Positions 1 through 8,614 of a DNA stretch of 64,000 nt are shown here, in pieces (the stretch's first letter is position 1; each line of letters begins with the position of its first letter). Source of the DNA: Deltaproteobacteria bacterium (GTDB taxonomy: Bacteria > Desulfobacterota > Binatia > Binatales > Binataceae); the NCBI GenBank assembly GCA_021780755.1, contig JAJXYF010000030.1, positions 1 to 64,000 of the forward strand, read 5' to 3'. The notes under the pieces are model-generated. The model did not search any database. It saw only the letters and a program-made list of their open reading frames with translations, and was not told the origin of the DNA. The translations under genes and the position numbers were made by a program.

Positions 1-1
1 T

Positions 2-1978
2 CCCGGCGCGCGCGGGGTCGTCCCCGCGATGGCGCGGCGCGGCGTCCTGGACGTGGTGGCCGATTCCGCGGCCGCGGAATCGGCCACCACCTCCACCCCG
101 GCCGGCGCGGCGGCGTCGCCGCTGCCGCCGGCCGGCGGCGCGGGGAGCGCATCTCCCGATACGCTCCCCGCGCCCGATACACCCTGCACGCCCGCCGGCC
201 TGTTCGACCTCTCGGTCGAACAGGCCGCCGCCGTCGCCGCCGCCGCGCCCGCCGTGCGCGAACGCCGCTTCGAGACCTTTCTCTTGTGGGGCATCACCGC
301 CAGCGGCAAGACCGAGGTCTATCTGCGCCTCGCCACCGAGGCGCTCGCCGTCAATCGCCGCGTACTGGTGCTGGTGCCCGAAATCGCGCTGGCCGACCAG
401 GTCGTGCGCGCCTTTCGCGCGCGCTTCGGCGCGCTGGTCGGCATCGCGCACAGCGCACAGAACGTCGCCGAGCGATGGGCTAGTTGGATGGCCGCCCTCA
501 GCGGCGACTCCCGCATCATGATCGGCCCGCGCTCGGTGGTCTTCGCGCCGCTGCCCGACCCCGGCCTGATCGTCGTCGATGAGGAGCACGATTCCGCCTA
601 CAAGAGCGAGGAGGGCATCCGCTACAACGCCCGCGATCTCGCGGTGGCGCTTGGCCGCTTTGCGAATTGTCCGGTCGTGCTCGGCTCCGCGACACCCTCG
701 GCCGAGTCCTACGTCAACACCCGGCGCGGGCGCTATCGGATGTTGCGGCTCGCGCGACGCATTGGCGATCGCGATCTGGCCACGGTCGAAATCATCGACT
801 TGCGTGAGCATCTCCGCGACCAACAGCGACGCGCGGAAGAAGCAAAAAAATCGTCAGGCCAGGGGCCGCGCGGGAAAGCTTCGATGGTCTCGCGCGAGCC
901 ACCGCCAGCGGTCGCGGCGAGCACCGTTGACGGCGATGCGGTTGACGCCGGGGCCGCGTCCGCCGGAGCCCCCGCCGCGATCCCGCTCTCCGCGCTACTC
1001 ATCGACGCTTTGCGCGCCAACCTCGCGAGCGGCGGGCAGAGCATGGTCTTCCTCAACCGCCGTGGCTATCACAACTTCCTCCAATGCCATCTGTGCGGCA
1101 GCGTCATCACCTGCCCCAATTGCAGCGTCAGTATGACGTTTCATCTGCGCGACCGCTCGCTGCGATGCCATTACTGCGGCGAGAACGCGTCCGCCCCCGA
1201 TAAATGCCCCGAATGCGACGGCTACGGCCTTGCCGGGCAGGGCTTCGGCACCGAGCGGTTGGTGCAGACGCTCGGAGAACTGGTGCCCGACGCGCGCATC
1301 GAACGGATGGACTCCGACAGCAGCGGGCGGCGCGGCGCGCGCGCCTCGATCATGGCGCGCCTCGGACGCGGCGACATCGACATCATCGTAGGCACCCAGA
1401 TGATCACCAAGGGCTTCGACTTTCCGGGCGTCACGCTGGTCGGCGTGGTGATGGCCGACCTCGCGCTGAACATGCCCGACTTCCGCTCGGCCGAGCGCAC
1501 CTTTCAATTGTTGACGCAGGTCGCGGGGCGCGCCGGACGCGGCGATCGCCCGGGGCGCGTGTTGATTCAGACTTACGCGCCGTTCCACTACAGCATCCGC
1601 GCGGCCCGCGACCAGGATTACGCGCGCTTCATCCGGCGCGAACTGGAGCTGCGCCGCGAGTTGATGTACCCGCCGTTCGCGCGCCTCGCGCTGGTGCGCA
1701 TCGAGGGCGCCGATTCGGCCCGCGTCAGCGCGATCGCGTCGCGCGTCGCCGCCGCGCTCGGCCGCAAGGCCCGCCCCGATACGCTCCGCATCCTCGGCCC
1801 CGCGCCCGCGCCGATCGAGCGCATCAAGCGGCGCTACCGATGGCAGGTGGTGCTGAAGGCGCAAGAACTCAACGAGATGCGCGCGGCGCTCGCCGCGATG
1901 CGCACCGAAACCGCCGCCGCCGCGCAAGCCGCCGGCGTCCACGTCATCATCGACGTCGATCCGATCAACATGCTCTGA
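2..1978 (+). CDS. priA: Primosomal replication restart helicase PriA (5' partial)
   Basis: PriA is a 3'-to-5' DNA helicase that recognises abandoned replication forks and reloads the replisome. The frame is open to the first base, so the N-terminal DNA-binding part (about 200 residues in E. coli) lies outside the window; the ATG at 29 is internal. Visible are Walker A GITASGKT (about nt 289), the DEEH box (about nt 577), paired zinc cysteines CHLC, CPNC, CHYC and CPEC (about nt 1084-1220), and helicase motifs GTQMITKGFDFPG and QVAGRAGRG. Two low-complexity Ala/Pro/Gly stretches (about nt 50-210 and 830-990) flank the first helicase lobe, the second looking like an insertion between the lobes. 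Identification is secure; only the missing 5' end is uncertain. Confidence 0.96.
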   Translation, partial: PGARGVVPAMARRGVLDVVADSAAAESATTSTPAGAAASPLPPAGGAGSASPDTLPAPDTPCTPAGLFDLSVEQAAAVAAAAPAVRERRFETFLLWGITASGKTEVYLRLATEALAVNRRVLVLVPEIALADQVVRAFRARFGALVGIAHSAQNVAERWASWMAALSGDSRIMIGPRSVVFAPLPDPGLIVVDEEHDSAYKSEEGIRYNARDLAVALGRFANCPVVLGSATPSAESYVNTRRGRYRMLRLARRIGDRDLATVEIIDLREHLRDQQRRAEEAKKSSGQGPRGKASMVSREPPPAVAASTVDGDAVDAGAASAGAPAAIPLSALLIDALRANLASGGQSMVFLNRRGYHNFLQCHLCGSVITCPNCSVSMTFHLRDRSLRCHYCGENASAPDKCPECDGYGLAGQGFGTERLVQTLGELVPDARIERMDSDSSGRRGARASIMARLGRGDIDIIVGTQMITKGFDFPGVTLVGVVMADLALNMPDFRSAERTFQLLTQVAGRAGRGDRPGRVLIQTYAPFHYSIRAARDQDYARFIRRELELRRELMYPPFARLALVRIEGADSARVSAIASRVAAALGRKARPDTLRILGPAPAPIERIKRRYRWQVVLKAQELNEMRAALAAMRTETAAAAQAAGVHVIIDVDPINML

Positions 1979-1980
1979 AG

Positions 1981-2328
1981 TTATTTCTTGCGGACGATCA
2001 CCGCCGTGCCGTAAGCCGCGATCTCACTCATCAGGTCGGCGATCTCGCTGCACTCGAAACGCATCCCGACCACCGCGTTGCCGCCGCGCTCCATGGCCGC
2101 GAGCTTCAGGCGCTCGATCGCCTGATTGCGGCTGTCCGAGAGCAGTTGCGTGTAGCCCTTGACCTCGCCGCCGAAGACCGTGCGCAGGCTCGCGCCAAAA
2201 TTGGAAAAGGCGTTGCGCGCCCGCACGACCAGCCCGAAGACCTCGCCCAGCACCTGCGTGACTTCGTAGCCCGGCAGTTCGTTGATGGTCGCGACGATAA
2301 AATCATCGAGCGTCTTTTCCATGTCCAT
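1981..2328 (-). CDS. YbjQ-family (UPF0145) protein
   Basis: A 115-residue protein of the YbjQ/UPF0145 family, usually described as a putative heavy-metal-binding fold; its cellular role is not established. The family pattern is seen in the N-terminal PGYEVTQVLGEVFG, the central KGYTQLLSDSRNQAIERL and the C-terminal GNAVVGMRFE region. The frame stays open upstream, but homology begins at the ATG at 2328 (MDMEKTL), with a second ATG two codons on; the extra upstream codons would run into the divergent hydrolase gene. It is convergent with priA, with only two bases between the stops. Nothing suggests damage. Confidence 0.85.
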   Translation of the reverse strand: MDMEKTLDDFIVATINELPGYEVTQVLGEVFGLVVRARNAFSNFGASLRTVFGGEVKGYTQLLSDSRNQAIERLKLAAMERGGNAVVGMRFECSEIADLMSEIAAYGTAVIVRKK

Positions 2329-2488
2329 CGCAAAACGATAGCGGCGTGCCCGGGATGCGGCAATCGGGCCGCCCGCGGCCATCCGGATGACCGCGCGCCA
2401 CCGCCGATCAATTTTGCGCGGCGCGCGGATTGTCGCTAGCATCGGCGCATTCGCTCGCGCGCCAGGCCGCGCGGGCAAGGAACGCGAA

Positions 2489-3394
2489 TTGACTGGCGAA
2501 GTACCCGCACCGCTCAGAACTATCGACGCCGTGATGGACGACGGTGCGATTATCCGCGTCCGGCAGCATGGCAACCCGCGCGGTCCGCGCCTCGCGCTGA
2601 GCCACGGCAACGGGCTGGCGATCGACGGCTATCTGCCCTTCTGGGGCCCGCTGCGCGAGCGCTACGAGTTGATCGTCTTCGATTTTCGCAATCACGGCCG
2701 CAACCCGACCCATCGCCTCGACCATCACAACTGGCCGCGCTTCATCGGCGACCTCGAACACATCTTTCAGCTCGTGCAGCGGGAGTTCGGCGCCAAACGG
2801 ACCGCCGGCGTTTTCCATTCGCTCTCGGCCGTCAGCGCCTCGATGCATACGCAGCGCATCGGCGCGCGCTGGGACCCGCTGGTGCTCTTCGACCCGCCGT
2901 TCTACCCGCGCGACGGTCATCCGCTGCGCGAGCCGCAAACCACCGGCGAAAATGCGATCGCCGCGCGCGCCGAAAAGCGCACGCCCAGCTACAAAGACCC
3001 GCTCGAACTGGCGCGGCAGTTCGCCAAGTACTTCACGCGATGGCAGCCGGAGGCCTACGAATTGATGGCGCGCGCGACGCTGCGCCGCGACGACGCCACC
3101 GGCGACTACGTGCTCGCCTGCCCGCGCGAATTCGAGGCCCACGTCTTTCGCAGTAATCGCGATACCAACGCGTGGACGGCGATGGCCCGCATGCCGGTCG
3201 CGGTCAAGCTGATCTGCGCCGACCCCACGCTGGAGGCCGCCGCCCCGGCGCTGATCGGCAAAGCGCTCGCCGAGGAAGCGCACCTCGATTACGCGGCGAT
3301 TCCCGACACCACTCATTTCCTCCAGATCGAGCGGCCCGCCGAATGCATCCGCTCGATGGAGGATTTTCTCGCCCAACACGGCATCGCCGCCTGA
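2489..3394 (+). CDS. Alpha/beta hydrolase
   Basis: An alpha/beta-hydrolase-fold enzyme of 301 residues, substrate unknown. The start is taken as TTG at 2489 because a good Shine-Dalgarno AAGGA (2477-2481) sits 7 bases before it; the more upstream ATG at 2387 has no such site and lies over the YbjQ promoter region. Fold markers are the oxyanion loop SHGNG, the DFRNHG strand/loop, and the terminal His in DTTHFLQIERP. The nucleophile elbow is atypical: FHSLSA where most family members have GxSxG. It is followed after 19 bases by an ABC ATPase on the same strand, so the two are probably co-transcribed. Confidence 0.8.
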   Translation: MTGEVPAPLRTIDAVMDDGAIIRVRQHGNPRGPRLALSHGNGLAIDGYLPFWGPLRERYELIVFDFRNHGRNPTHRLDHHNWPRFIGDLEHIFQLVQREFGAKRTAGVFHSLSAVSASMHTQRIGARWDPLVLFDPPFYPRDGHPLREPQTTGENAIAARAEKRTPSYKDPLELARQFAKYFTRWQPEAYELMARATLRRDDATGDYVLACPREFEAHVFRSNRDTNAWTAMARMPVAVKLICADPTLEAAAPALIGKALAEEAHLDYAAIPDTTHFLQIERPAECIRSMEDFLAQHGIAA

Positions 3395-3413
3395 CTCGCA
3401 CCGCCCATCCCAC

Positions 3414-4262
3414 GTGAAAAAAAAGCCTGCTAAAACTGCCGCGACCGCGCCCGGCGCGCGAAAACGGCCGCCTGTAATCGCGATTGCCGGTCTCCACGTC
3501 GAGCGTGACGCAGCCATTCTCAACGGCATCGATTGGACCGTCGCGCCGGGCGAACACTGGGTCATCCTGGGCGCCAACGGCTCCGGCAAGACCTCGCTGC
3601 TCAGCACGCTGACCGGCTATATGCCGCCGACCGCCGGCGACATCGCGGTGCTCGGCGAGACTTACGGCCGCAGCGACTGGCGCGATCTGCGCCGGCGCAT
3701 CGGCATTTGCAGCTCGAGTATCCACCATCTGATGGAGGGGCACGAGGTCGCGCTGACCGCGGTTATCAGCGGTCGCCATGCGATGGTCGGGATGTGGGGC
3801 GAAATTCGCGACGCCGAACGCCGGCAAGCACTCAAAATCCTGCGCCAGGTCGAGGCCGAAAATATCCACGACCGCCCGTGGCGCTTTCTCTCCCAGGGCG
3901 AACGCCAGCGCGTGCTGATCGGTCGCGCGCTGATGGCGCGGCCGGAATTGCTCATCCTCGACGAGCCGTGCGCCGGACTCGACCCGGTCGCCCGCGAACA
4001 TTTCGTGCAGTTCCTCGAACGCCTCGCACGCTCGAAAGCCGCGCCAACCCTGGTGCTGGTGACGCATCACGTCGAGGAGATCATGCCGGCCTTCTCGCAC
4101 GTGCTAATTCTCAAGGACGGCGCCGTCCTCGCGGCGGGCCCGAAGGCCAAGATCCTGACCTCGGGAACGCTCACGCGCGCCTTCCATGCGCCCGTTCGAC
4201 TCCGCCGCCTGCGTGGCCGCTACGCACTGGCAGTTACCCCGAGCCTCAACGTCGTCATCTGA
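3414..4262 (+). CDS. ABC transporter-type ATP-binding protein (orphan)
   Basis: A 282-residue ABC ATPase starting with GTG. It has Walker A GANGSGKT, a signature motif read as LSQGERQR, Walker B LLILDEPCAGLDP and the H-loop in LVTHHVEEI. The signature ending QGERQR and the overall style resemble the single-domain ATPases annotated as ModF- or YlmA-like. No permease or binding protein gene is adjacent, so a soluble, non-transport or unlinked role is possible. The preceding Lys-rich leader (MKKKPAKTAAT) is not part of the domain. It lies 19 bases after the alpha/beta hydrolase. The ATPase call is certain; the function is not. Confidence 0.85.
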   Translation: MKKKPAKTAATAPGARKRPPVIAIAGLHVERDAAILNGIDWTVAPGEHWVILGANGSGKTSLLSTLTGYMPPTAGDIAVLGETYGRSDWRDLRRRIGICSSSIHHLMEGHEVALTAVISGRHAMVGMWGEIRDAERRQALKILRQVEAENIHDRPWRFLSQGERQRVLIGRALMARPELLILDEPCAGLDPVAREHFVQFLERLARSKAAPTLVLVTHHVEEIMPAFSHVLILKDGAVLAAGPKAKILTSGTLTRAFHAPVRLRRLRGRYALAVTPSLNVVI

Positions 4263-4278
4263 TTGCGGTTTCGCGCGT

Positions 4279-4485
4279 TCAGACTTCGACGTATCCGCAA
4301 GCAGTGTTGGGCTCGGGGATTGCCTCGCCGTCGGCGCGTATCCCCGCAAGATGCAGATCGATCGCCTCGCGCATGTTCGCCTGAGTTTCCTCGACGGTCT
4401 TGCCCGTGGTTACGCATCCTGGCAGGTCAGGCACGTAGGCGGAATAATTGTGCGGCCCCTTTTCAATCACGATTGCGTATCGCAT
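4279..4485 (-). CDS. hicB: HicB-family antitoxin (short form)
   Basis: Antitoxin of a type II HicAB module. The 68-residue protein has the degraded RNase-H-like HicB fold: YAIVIEKGPHNYSAYVPDLPG, then a TGKTVEETQANMREAI helix and a LAGIRADGEAIPEP segment. Antitoxins of this family mask the HicA toxin and often repress their own operon through a C-terminal DNA-binding domain; here the protein ends after the HicB fold, so that domain is absent. It follows hicA with a 4-base gap on the same strand, toxin first, which is the usual hicA-hicB order. Confidence 0.88.
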   Translation of the reverse strand: MRYAIVIEKGPHNYSAYVPDLPGCVTTGKTVEETQANMREAIDLHLAGIRADGEAIPEPNTACGYVEV

Positions 4486-4489
4486 CGGC

Positions 4490-4687
4490 CTACCTCGCGA
4501 TCTGCGCCTGATTCAGAATACTTCTCAGGGTTTTCGGATGAATATCGTCCGCGAAATGTCCTGGAATCGTAACCCTGCCCTTCTTTACCGGATGCTTGTA
4601 GCTGCGATGACTGCCACGCGTGGCGACGTGAAACCAGCCATCATCCTCGATCATGCGAATCACCTCGCGGATCTTCATCTTAGCCAA
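4490..4687 (-). CDS. hicA: HicA-family toxin (mRNA interferase)
   Basis: A 65-residue HicA toxin, a double-stranded-RNA-binding-fold ribonuclease that cleaves mRNA and arrests growth until neutralised by HicB. The sequence follows the family pattern: a short N-terminal helix, the DDGWFHVATRGSHRSYKHP core containing the catalytic His in the GSH motif, a VTIPGH strand, and the C-terminal TLRSILNQAQI helix. It is the first gene of the two-gene operon, with hicB 4 bases downstream. The intact catalytic motif suggests an active toxin. The pair sits between an ABC ATPase and def, with no mobile-element ends visible nearby. Confidence 0.9.
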   Translation of the reverse strand: MAKMKIREVIRMIEDDGWFHVATRGSHRSYKHPVKKGRVTIPGHFADDIHPKTLRSILNQAQIAR

Positions 4688-4823
4688 ACCGCATCGCCTG
4701 ATACAGCGCCAAAGGTAGTATGTTATTTAACCCGATTCATTACGCCGCCTGCCAGCAAAAATCGTGACCCGCTTTTAGCGACTGCCCCGCTTTGATAAGT
4801 TTGCACGTTGCGGTTGCAAGCAG

Positions 4824-5366
4824 ATGGCGCTCCTTAAAATACGCAAGTTCCCCGATACCGTGCTCAAACAGCCGGCGTCGGCGGTCGAGCAAATCGACGG
4901 CCGCCTCAACGGCTTCATCGACAGCATGGTGCAGACCATGTACGCCGCGCCCGGTGTCGGACTCGCCGCGCCGCAAGTCGGCGATTCGCGCCGCATCGTG
5001 GTGCTCGACACCGATCATGACGATCCCGGCAAGCACCTGCTCAAGCTCATCAATCCGCAAGTCGTCGAGGCCGACGGTTCGATCATCTGGGAGGAGGGCT
5101 GCCTCTCCGTAATCGATTTCACCGCCGACGTGCAGCGCGCCGCGCGCGTCCTGGTGCGCGCATGGACGCCCGACGAAAAGGAAATCGAGATCGAGGCCGA
5201 CGACCTGCTCGCCGTCGCGTTGCAGCACGAGATCGATCACCTCGACGGCAAGCTCTTCATCGATCGCATCAGCCGCATCAAGCGCGAACTCTATCGCCGC
5301 AAAATCACCAAAATGATCAAGGAGGGCAAGGCCGATGGGAAGCCCCCCTCCGCCGTCCGCATCTGA
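4824..5366 (+). CDS. def: Peptide deformylase
   Basis: Removes the N-formyl group from nascent proteins at the ribosome exit, using a bound metal ion. All three family motifs are present in order: GVGLAAPQVG (motif 1), EEGCLSV with the metal-binding Cys (motif 2), and QHEIDHLDG with the two metal-binding His and the catalytic Glu (motif 3). At 180 residues the length is normal for the family. It overlaps the start of fmt by 32 bases, so removal and addition of the formyl group are encoded together in a def-fmt-rsmB operon. Confidence 0.97.
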   Translation: MALLKIRKFPDTVLKQPASAVEQIDGRLNGFIDSMVQTMYAAPGVGLAAPQVGDSRRIVVLDTDHDDPGKHLLKLINPQVVEADGSIIWEEGCLSVIDFTADVQRAARVLVRAWTPDEKEIEIEADDLLAVALQHEIDHLDGKLFIDRISRIKRELYRRKITKMIKEGKADGKPPSAVRI

Positions 5367-6372
5367 CGCGCCGCGCCCGCCGCTGCGCATCGTGTTCATG
5401 GGCACGCCGGCGCTCGCGGCCCACATCCTCGAGCGCATGATCGCCGCCGCCGGCCCGGAGTTCGTCGTCGCCGGCGTCGTCACGCGGCCCGACCAGCCGC
5501 GCAAACGCGGCCTCAAGCTGGAGCCGTCCGAAGTCGGCGCGGTCGCCGCGCGCGCGGGTCTGCCGACGCTCAAGCCGGTCAAAATTCGCACGCCCGAATT
5601 TCTCGCCGAACTCAAATCTTTCACGCCCGACCTGCTGGTGGTCGCCGCCTACGGTCGTATCCTGCCCAACCCGGTGCTCGCGGCGCCGCGCCTGATGCCC
5701 ATCAACGTCCACGCCTCCCTGCTGCCGCGTCATCGCGGCGCCGCGCCCATCGAAGGCGCGATCCTCGCCGGCGATCGCGAAAGCGGCGTGACCATCATGC
5801 GCGTGATCGAGCGGATGGACGCCGGCCCGATCCTCCTGCGGCGCGCCATCACGCTCGCGCCCGACGAAACCCAGGGCTCGCTCAAACAGAAGCTCGCGGA
5901 ACTCGGCGCGCAGGCCCTGCTCGACGCGATCGCGCTGTTCCGCGGCGGCCTCGTGACCGAAACGCCGCAGGACGAGCGCCTCGCGACCTCCACCGCGCCA
6001 ATCGAAAAGGAAAACGCGCTCATCGATTGGCACGCCGACGCCGCAAGCATCGAGCGGACCGTCCGCGCGTACGATCCGTGGCCGGTCGCGCGCACCGCGC
6101 TCGCTAACGAGGACCTGCTGATCTGGCGGGCGCGCGTTGTCGCCGACGATGCCGACTACGCGCGCGGCGCGGATGACGTGACCCGCAGCGCCGCGCGCCC
6201 CGTTGTCGCCGCTCCCGGCACCATCACCGCCCTGAAGCCCGAACCGCTCGTCAAATGCGGTCGCGGATCGCTCGCGCTGATCGAAGTGCAGGCGCCGGGC
6301 CGCCGCCGGATGCCGGCGGCCGACTACCTGCGCGGCCGCCGCGTCGCCGTCGGAACCCGGCTCGGCCGATGA
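5335..6372 (+). CDS. fmt: Methionyl-tRNA formyltransferase
   Basis: Transfers a formyl group from 10-formyltetrahydrofolate to initiator Met-tRNA. The 345-residue protein has the N-terminal RIVFMGTPALAAHIL strand, the formyl-folate catalytic region PINVHASLLPRHRGAAPI, and a C-terminal OB-like domain containing DPWPVARTAL. The ATG at 5335 lies inside def and has an AGGAGG about 9 bases ahead (5321-5326), supporting this start. The first 15 or so residues are a Pro/Ala-rich extension ahead of the conserved core. The stop overlaps the rsmB start as ATGA. Confidence 0.97.
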   Translation: MGSPPPPSASDAPRPPLRIVFMGTPALAAHILERMIAAAGPEFVVAGVVTRPDQPRKRGLKLEPSEVGAVAARAGLPTLKPVKIRTPEFLAELKSFTPDLLVVAAYGRILPNPVLAAPRLMPINVHASLLPRHRGAAPIEGAILAGDRESGVTIMRVIERMDAGPILLRRAITLAPDETQGSLKQKLAELGAQALLDAIALFRGGLVTETPQDERLATSTAPIEKENALIDWHADAASIERTVRAYDPWPVARTALANEDLLIWRARVVADDADYARGADDVTRSAARPVVAAPGTITALKPEPLVKCGRGSLALIEVQAPGRRRMPAADYLRGRRVAVGTRLGR

Positions 6373-7769
6373 AGCCGCGCCGCGCCACCGATCGTCGCAA
6401 CGCCGACGGCCCACGCACCGGCGCCGCCGCCGAGTCCTCCGGACTGCGCACGCGCCGCACCGCCCTCGAGGTCCTCGTCCGCGTCGCCCGCGAACGCGCC
6501 TACGCCGACGTCCTCCTCGGCCATCGCCTCGCCGGCTTCGCCGCGCCCGACCGCCGCCTCGTCACCCAACTGGTGCTCGGCACCATCGCCTGGCAGGGTC
6601 GCCTCGATTACGAACTCGAACGCGTTTCATCGCGCGCGCTCGACACGCTCGCGCCCGAAATCCTCGCCGTGATGCGCATGGCACTCTTCCAGTTGCGCAT
6701 CCTCTCGCGCGTTCCCCCGCACGCCGCCGTTGACACCGCCGTCACGCTCGCGCGCGAATCCGCGGGCGACGGCCTCGCCCGCTTCGTCAACGCCGTCTTG
6801 CGCAACGCCCTACGCAATCCCGTGGCACGACCGTCGCGTGCCGCTGACGAGATCGGCTACCTCGCGACCATCCATTCGCATCCGCGATGGCTGGTGGCCA
6901 AATTCATCGAATGGTTCGGCGTGCGCGACGCCGAAGCGCTGCTCGCCGCCAACAATCTGGCCGCGCCCAACGTGCTGCGCCTCAACCTGTCCCGCGGCGA
7001 CGCCGCCGCTATCGCCGCACGGCTTGAGCGCGAAGGCTTCGAGATCGCCTCGCGGGGCCGCTTTCCCGAAACCGTCGTGCTCGGCAGCGCGCCGCTCTTC
7101 GACGCCCACGCCCTGCGCGACGGCATCTGCTATCCGCAAAGCGAGGCGTCGCAACTGGTCGCGCGGATGCTCGCGCCGGCCCGCGACGCCATCGTCGTCG
7201 ATTGTGCGGCGGCGCCCGGCGGCAAGTCCGCCCATCTCGCCGAACTCACCGGCCCCGGCGGCACCATCGTCGCCCTTGATTTCAGTCTCGCCGGCCTCAA
7301 AAAAACGCGCGCGCTCGCCGCCCGCCTTGGCCATCGCAATATCGTCGTGGCCCGCGCCGATACCGCCTCCGCGCTTCCGCTGCGCCCGCAATCGTTCGAC
7401 TACGTTTTGCTCGACGCGCCCTGCTCCGGCACCGGCACGATGCGCGAGCATCCGGAGCTTCGCTGGCGCCTGCGCCCCGACGACTTCGCCCGGATGGCGG
7501 CGCTGCAGGCCCGCATGCTCGAACAGGCCGCCGCCCTCGTCCGCCCGTCAGGCGTAATTATCTACTCTGTGTGTAGTCTCGCCCCCGAAGAAGGTTCCGG
7601 CGTGGTCGAGGACTTCCTCGCGCGTCATCCTCATTTCAAGCTTGACCTGCCCCCGGCCTTGCGCGCGCCGCTCGACGGCTTGCTCGATCGCCGCGGCTAC
7701 CTGCGCACGCGGCCCGATCGCGGCGGCCTCGACGGCTTCTTCGCCGCCCGGCTGCTGCGCCAGGCCTAG
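6369..7769 (+). CDS. rsmB: 16S rRNA (cytosine-967-C5)-methyltransferase RsmB
   Basis: Methylates C967 of 16S rRNA using S-adenosylmethionine. The 466-residue protein has an N-terminal NusB-like RNA-binding domain (RTALEVLVRVARERAYADVLL; the AVDTAV and FVNAVLRN helices) and a C-terminal Rossmann methyltransferase domain with the SAM motif DCAAAPGGKSAHLAEL. Both motif cysteines of this class are present, in DAPCSGTGTM and in SVCSLAPEE. The start at 6369 overlaps the fmt stop by four bases, which decides against the much longer frame opening at 6255. It is the third gene of the def-fmt-rsmB operon. Confidence 0.95.
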   Translation: MKPRRATDRRNADGPRTGAAAESSGLRTRRTALEVLVRVARERAYADVLLGHRLAGFAAPDRRLVTQLVLGTIAWQGRLDYELERVSSRALDTLAPEILAVMRMALFQLRILSRVPPHAAVDTAVTLARESAGDGLARFVNAVLRNALRNPVARPSRAADEIGYLATIHSHPRWLVAKFIEWFGVRDAEALLAANNLAAPNVLRLNLSRGDAAAIAARLEREGFEIASRGRFPETVVLGSAPLFDAHALRDGICYPQSEASQLVARMLAPARDAIVVDCAAAPGGKSAHLAELTGPGGTIVALDFSLAGLKKTRALAARLGHRNIVVARADTASALPLRPQSFDYVLLDAPCSGTGTMREHPELRWRLRPDDFARMAALQARMLEQAAALVRPSGVIIYSVCSLAPEEGSGVVEDFLARHPHFKLDLPPALRAPLDGLLDRRGYLRTRPDRGGLDGFFAARLLRQA

Positions 7770-7800
7770 CCGAAGGACGCGGCCCGGGAGCCCCGCGCAC

Positions 7801-8421
7801 CTACTCCAGCATCGCGGCGGTTACCGTCGCCGAATGCGCCGGCACCGGCGTGACTTTAACCCGCGCGACCCCCTTGCGCATGAGGCCAATCCGGCTCGCC
7901 GCGCCCCGCGACAAATCCAGGCTGCGTCCCCGCACGTAGGGCCCTCGATCGTTGATTCGCACCGTCACCGAGCGCCCGTTTGCGAGATTGGTGACGTGCA
8001 CCACTGATCCGATCGGCAGCGTCTTCGACGCCGCCGTCATCTGATTCGGATCGAAACGCTCTCCGCTGGCGGTGCGCCGCCCGCTAAAGCCCGGGCCATA
8101 CCATGAAGCTTTGACGATTCGCGTTGACGGCAACGGCTCATACGGGGTGTGACTCCGCCGCCACCGCGCCGGCCGCGAATACGAAGAACGCAAAAAGTCG
8201 GGGGCGCGGATCTGGCCACATCCGCAGATCATGCTCGCCGCTATGATGGTCACCATCGCGAGCGCGCCGAGCGCGGCGCGCGCGAACCGCGACTCCCTCT
8301 CAGGCGCCGTTCCACCATGCTTGAATCGCTCGTTTTGGTCGCCTTCGATCGCGACAACCCTGCGCACGAATCTGAGTGAATTTACAGGCACCGGCAGCGA
8401 GACGTGCAACCCCAATGCCAC
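7801..8421 (-). CDS. rlpA: RlpA-like lipoprotein (double-psi beta-barrel)
   Basis: RlpA-family protein; characterised members are septal lytic transglycosylases that cleave denuded peptidoglycan in the periplasm. The C-terminal 100 residues carry the double-psi barrel: KASWYGPGFSGRRTASGERFDP, then LPIGSVVHVTNL and VRINDRGPYVRGRSLDLS. The catalytic-type Asp in INDRGP and the His-free GERFDP pattern are normal. A hydrophobic segment ending in MICGCG looks like a lipobox. The start is uncertain: the GTG at 8421 gives a long leader before the signal sequence, and no clear ribosome site marks a later start. No SPOR domain follows, so this is a short form. Confidence 0.85.
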   Translation of the reverse strand: MALGLHVSLPVPVNSLRFVRRVVAIEGDQNERFKHGGTAPERESRFARAALGALAMVTIIAASMICGCGQIRAPDFLRSSYSRPARWRRSHTPYEPLPSTRIVKASWYGPGFSGRRTASGERFDPNQMTAASKTLPIGSVVHVTNLANGRSVTVRINDRGPYVRGRSLDLSRGAASRIGLMRKGVARVKVTPVPAHSATVTAAMLE

Positions 8422-8614
8422 TGCGGAAAATCTGAAAACGTCCGCAATTCAAGGGTTTTCTCCCGAAACGGATACACTCTCTCCAGCTCAACCGTGTAAT
8501 CCTTACAACGACTCGGCAATCCATCGACTCCGCGATGCGACCGCCCGATCCCGCCCCGCGCGTGCGTTCGCCCGGCCTTTGCGACCGGCCGCACGGGACG
8601 GTACTCTCCGTTGT

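Noticed and set aside
995-1942. Long antisense frame inside priA, and similar ones at 2408-3607, 13909-15201, 15435-16676 and 16731-18068
   Set aside because: These are complement-strand shadows typical of high-GC genes: they are Arg/Ala/Asp/Gly-biased and have no domain pattern.
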